A DNA stretch of 34,657 nucleotides from Flavobacteriia bacterium. GTDB lineage: Bacteria; Bacteroidota; Bacteroidia; Flavobacteriales; Flavobacteriaceae. Positions 31,261 through 34,657 of the stretch are shown piece by piece. Every line of letters starts with the position of its first letter. Within the stretch, counting starts at the first letter, position 1. Both the position numbers and the translations under genes were made by a program. Below the pieces are notes generated by a model, which worked only from the letters and a program-made list of their open reading frames with translations, searched no databases and was not told the origin of the DNA. The stretch is from contig JAUWUU010000005.1 in NCBI GenBank assembly GCA_030617765.1, forward strand, positions 1 to 34,657, in the 5' to 3' direction.

Positions 31261-32335
31261 ATTTATATAAGAAAATTGCTAAAATTCCGAAAATTATATT
31301 TGGTAACCAAACCATAAACAAAGGATTTGACTCAGCTGTAGAGCCTAAAACTTCTGATACTTTTAAAAAAAATACATATATAAACATCAAAGTAAGTCCT
31401 ATTGCTAAACTTACACCTATCCCTCCCCTTCTCTTTCTAGATGCAAGCGAAACAGCAATTATGGTTAGGATATAAGAAGATACCGGTAAACTTGTACGTT
31501 TGTATAACTCAACCTTGTAATTATTGAGGTTTTTAACCCCTCTTTGTTCAGATATTTCAATAAGGTTAGCCAATTTAGGTGAAGGCATCTCTTTAGCTAA
31601 ATAATCAACATAAAGTAAATCTTTGGGTTGAAAGTTAAAAACAGTATCAAAAACAACACCTGTTTCAATTATATCATCTCTGTTGGTAATAATTCTTTTC
31701 CTATAATTATTAATCCTATATGTGCTATCCTTTTCAATCCACTTTATACTTTGACCTATCAATTTATATTTCAAGAGATTATCTTCATATTTTTCAAAAG
31801 AAAAATAATAACCATTATTGGTTTTCAAATTAAAACTTCCAATATAAATAAGATCATCTTCGCTTAATTGTAAATTTACTTTTTTAACATATGATGAAGA
31901 ATGTTTTTTATTTGTTCTTAAATAACTTTCATTAAATTGTTCAAATGTTTTATTTGATTTTGGAACAAAAAAATGATTAGAAACTAAAGATCCTATAGCA
32001 ATAATAGTAGCTCCTATCAAGTAAGGTCTTAAAAATCTTTTAAATGAAATTCCCGAACTGTTTATTGCGACTATTTCTGAATTACTTGAAAGCTTTGAAG
32101 TAAATAAAATCACAGAAATAAATAAGGCCAATGGCATAAAAGTATTACCGTAATTAATAATAAAATTTACATAATAATCATTAATAATCTCACTAACTGT
32201 CAGATCAGTATGTTTAATAAATTTATCAATTTTTTCAGAAATATCTATTGCTATTGCTATGGGAATCAATATCAATAACGTAAAGAATAGGGTAACAAAG
32301 TATTTTTTTAATATGTAACGATCAAGTATTTTCAA
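31247..32335 (-). CDS. LptF/LptG-family permease
   Basis: MKILDRYILKKYFVTLFFTLLILIPIAIAIDISEKIDKF N-terminus; ISSGISFKRFLRPYL-like coupling segment; C-terminal TM block. Confidence 0.92.
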   Translation of the reverse strand: MKILDRYILKKYFVTLFFTLLILIPIAIAIDISEKIDKFIKHTDLTVSEIINDYYVNFIINYGNTFMPLALFISVILFTSKLSSNSEIVAINSSGISFKRFLRPYLIGATIIAIGSLVSNHFFVPKSNKTFEQFNESYLRTNKKHSSSYVKKVNLQLSEDDLIYIGSFNLKTNNGYYFSFEKYEDNLLKYKLIGQSIKWIEKDSTYRINNYRKRIITNRDDIIETGVVFDTVFNFQPKDLLYVDYLAKEMPSPKLANLIEISEQRGVKNLNNYKVELYKRTSLPVSSYILTIIAVSLASRKRRGGIGVSLAIGLTLMFIYVFFLKVSEVLGSTAESNPLFMVWLPNIIFGILAIFLYKYASK

Positions 32336-32374
32336 AAAAGAGTTTATAAATTCTTAAAAACAAATGTAAACTAA

Positions 32375-33505
32375 TTACAATCTTTTATCCATTTGTTTAA
32401 CCATTAAATTTTTCCAATCAGTAAAATCTCCTGCTAAAATATGCTTTCTGGCTTCGCGAACCAACCACAAATAAAATCCCAAATTATGAATTGAAGCAAT
32501 TTGTTTGCCTAAATATTCTTTAGATGCAAATAAATGTCTTAGATAAGCTTTAGAATATTGAGTATCAACAAAAGTAATACCCATCTCATCAATTGGAGAA
32601 AAATCATTTTCCCATTTTTTATTCTTAATGTTGATCGTGCCATGAGCTGTAAATAACATTCCATTTCTTGCATTACGAGTTGGCATAACACAATCAAACA
32701 TATCAACACCTAAAGCAATATTTTCTAATATATTGATTGGCGTTCCAACACCCATCAAATACCGGGGTTTATCTTCAGGAAGTATATCGCAAACCAAAGC
32801 TGTCATCTCATACATTTCTTCAGCGGGCTCACCAACTGAGAGGCCCCCAATTGCATTTCCTCCAGCACCAGCATTAGCAATGTATTCAGCAGATTGTATT
32901 CGTAAGTCTTTGTAAACACTACCTTGGACTATGGGGAAAAAAGTTTGTTGAAATCCATATTTTACAGGATTCTTATCCAAATAATCAATGCATCTGTCTA
33001 ACCAACGATGTGTCATATGCATGGAATTCTTGGCGTAATTATAATCGCATGGATAAGGTGTGCATTCATCAAAAGCCATAATAATATCAGCTCCTATACT
33101 TCGCTGAATTTCCATTGAAAATTCAGGTGAAAAAAAGTGAGAAGAACCATCTATATGCGATCTGAATTTTACACCTTCTTCTTTAATTTTTCTATTATCC
33201 GACAAAGAATAAACCTGGTAACCACCAGAATCAGTTAAAATTGGTCGATCCCAATTCATAAATTTGTGCAAACCACCTACTTGTTCTAAGATATTTGTCT
33301 TTGGTCTAAGATATAAATGATAAGTATTTCCTAAAATGATTTCAGCATTAATATCATTTTTAAGCTCCCTTTGGTGTACAGTTTTAACTGATGCAGCCGT
33401 ACCAACAGGCATAAAGATCGGAGTTTGAATTTTACCGTGATCAGTAGTAATTTCTCCAGCTCTTGCTTTACTATTTTGGTCTTTTCCTGTTATATCAAAA
33501 TCCAT
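32375..33505 (-). CDS. tgt: Queuine tRNA-ribosyltransferase
   Basis: IQTPIFMPVGTAASVKTV, EIILGNTYHLYLRP, ILTDSGGYQVYSLSDNRKIKEEGVKFRSHIDG, GGNAIGGLSVGEP. ORF extends to 33529 via a TTG; ATG at 33505 (MDFDITG) preferred. Confidence 0.96.
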   Translation of the reverse strand: MDFDITGKDQNSKARAGEITTDHGKIQTPIFMPVGTAASVKTVHQRELKNDINAEIILGNTYHLYLRPKTNILEQVGGLHKFMNWDRPILTDSGGYQVYSLSDNRKIKEEGVKFRSHIDGSSHFFSPEFSMEIQRSIGADIIMAFDECTPYPCDYNYAKNSMHMTHRWLDRCIDYLDKNPVKYGFQQTFFPIVQGSVYKDLRIQSAEYIANAGAGGNAIGGLSVGEPAEEMYEMTALVCDILPEDKPRYLMGVGTPINILENIALGVDMFDCVMPTRNARNGMLFTAHGTINIKNKKWENDFSPIDEMGITFVDTQYSKAYLRHLFASKEYLGKQIASIHNLGFYLWLVREARKHILAGDFTDWKNLMVKQMDKRL

Positions 33506-33510
33506 AAGCC

Positions 33511-33540
33511 TATTCCTAACCCTTCCCAAAGGAAAGGGAA
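33511..33540. repeat. GC-rich imperfect palindrome just upstream of tgt
   Basis: CCCTTCC.CAAA.GGAAAGGG (minus strand CCCTTTCCTTTGGGAAGGGTTAGGAATAGG) in an otherwise AT-rich gap. Confidence 0.6.
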
Positions 33541-33552
33541 TATTTTAAATGT

Positions 33553-34647
33553 TTACACATTAAATCTAAAATTCATCATATCACCATCCTGAACGATATA
33601 TTCTTTACCTTCTATGGCTAATTTACCAGCTTCTTTAACTTTTACTTCACTTCCATAGTGAATAAAATCATTATATTTGATTACTTCAGCACGAATAAAT
33701 CCCTTCTCAAAATCGGTATGTATTACTCCAGCCGCTTGTGGTGCTGAATCTCCAATATTAATTGTCCAGGCTCTTACTTCTTTAACTCCGGCAGTAAAAT
33801 ACGTTTGAAGATTTAGAAGTTTATACGCTGCACGAATAAGTTTGGAAACTCCAGGCTCATCCAAACCAATATCTTCTAAAAACATTTGTCTTTCTTCATA
33901 TTCTTCCAGTTCCATAATATCAGCCTCAGTAGCTACAGCCAAAACTAAGACCTCTGCATCTTCTTCTTTTACGAGTTCTCTAATTGCCTTTACATAATCA
34001 TTTCCGGAAACGGCAGAAGATTCATCTACATTGCAAACATATATTACAGGTTTGTCTGTTAAAAATTGAGAAGGTTTGATATATTCTTCTTTTTCGTCTT
34101 CTGTAAATTCAATTTCTCGGACAGATTTTGAACTTTCCAGAGCTTCTTTAACACGAGTAAAAACAGCCAATTCTTTTAAAGCTGATTTATCACCTGTTCT
34201 TGATGTTTTTTTTACTTTGTCCAATCTTTTATCAACAACTTCAAGATCTTTTAACTGTAATTCAATATCGATAGTTTCTTTATCCCTTACCGGATCAATA
34301 TCAACATCAACATGCACAATATTATCATCATCAAAACAACGCAAAACATGAATAACAGCATCGGTTTCACGAATATTTGCTAAAAATTTATTACCTAAAC
34401 CTTCTCCTTTACTGGCTCCTTTGACCAATCCGGCAATATCTACAATTTCAACAGTTGCAGGCATAACCCGTTGTGGATTCACCAATTCCTCTAATTTATC
34501 CAATCGATGATCTGGCACATTTACTACACCAATATTTGGTTCAATGGTACAAAAAGGAAAATTGGCAGATTGTGCCTTAGCATTCGACAAACAATTAAAT
34601 AAAGTTGACTTTCCTACATTTGGTAACCCTACAATTCCGACTTTCAT
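33553..34647 (-). CDS. ychF: Redox-regulated GTPase/ATPase YchF
   Basis: [78 protein letters not shown]. Confidence 0.97.
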   Translation of the reverse strand: MKVGIVGLPNVGKSTLFNCLSNAKAQSANFPFCTIEPNIGVVNVPDHRLDKLEELVNPQRVMPATVEIVDIAGLVKGASKGEGLGNKFLANIRETDAVIHVLRCFDDDNIVHVDVDIDPVRDKETIDIELQLKDLEVVDKRLDKVKKTSRTGDKSALKELAVFTRVKEALESSKSVREIEFTEDEKEEYIKPSQFLTDKPVIYVCNVDESSAVSGNDYVKAIRELVKEEDAEVLVLAVATEADIMELEEYEERQMFLEDIGLDEPGVSKLIRAAYKLLNLQTYFTAGVKEVRAWTINIGDSAPQAAGVIHTDFEKGFIRAEVIKYNDFIHYGSEVKVKEAGKLAIEGKEYIVQDGDMMNFRFNV

Positions 34648-34657
34648 ACTTTTTGTT

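Noticed and set aside
34076-34351. 91-aa plus-strand ORF inside ychF
   Set aside because: Antisense to a highly conserved gene, Ser/Leu-rich shadow of acidic/Lys codons.

Overview
AT-rich Bacteroidetes/Flavobacteriia-like chromosomal window, densely packed with mostly housekeeping genes. Supported content: the N-terminal part of a Cys/Met-metabolism PLP enzyme, a Cys-type glutathione peroxidase, a fused CcsB-CcsA cytochrome c biogenesis protein, trmD, a PAP2 phosphatase, rplS, a ~1.37 kb non-coding gap, monomeric isocitrate dehydrogenase, an ATP-grasp protein, a DinB-like protein, an overlapping LysE/flippase/MATE transporter run, a disordered repeat-rich secreted protein next to an MscS channel, an L-2-hydroxyglutarate oxidase-like protein, a UMF1-type MFS protein, an alpha/beta hydrolase, exported msrB, yidC, rlmH, nadC, pcm, a Gfo/Idh/MocA oxidoreductase, a 3-hydroxyacyl-CoA dehydrogenase, nnr, accA, an EamA transporter, an LptF/G permease, tgt and ychF. 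I see no rRNA, tRNA, CRISPR array, transposase, phage or recognisable defence island. I did not find a convincing new multi-gene system. The most interesting unexplained signals are (1) the rplS-icd intergenic region, which has two orphan intrinsic terminators, a -7-like promoter box, stacked hairpins, a 33-bp degenerate repeat and a GC-rich island; (2) an unlisted small membrane ORF between icd and the ATP-grasp gene; (3) ACTTTNN heptad repeats at two convergent gene junctions; and (4) a short GC-rich palindrome overlapping the called start of tgt. All identifications were made by eye from sequence motifs; no database search was run.
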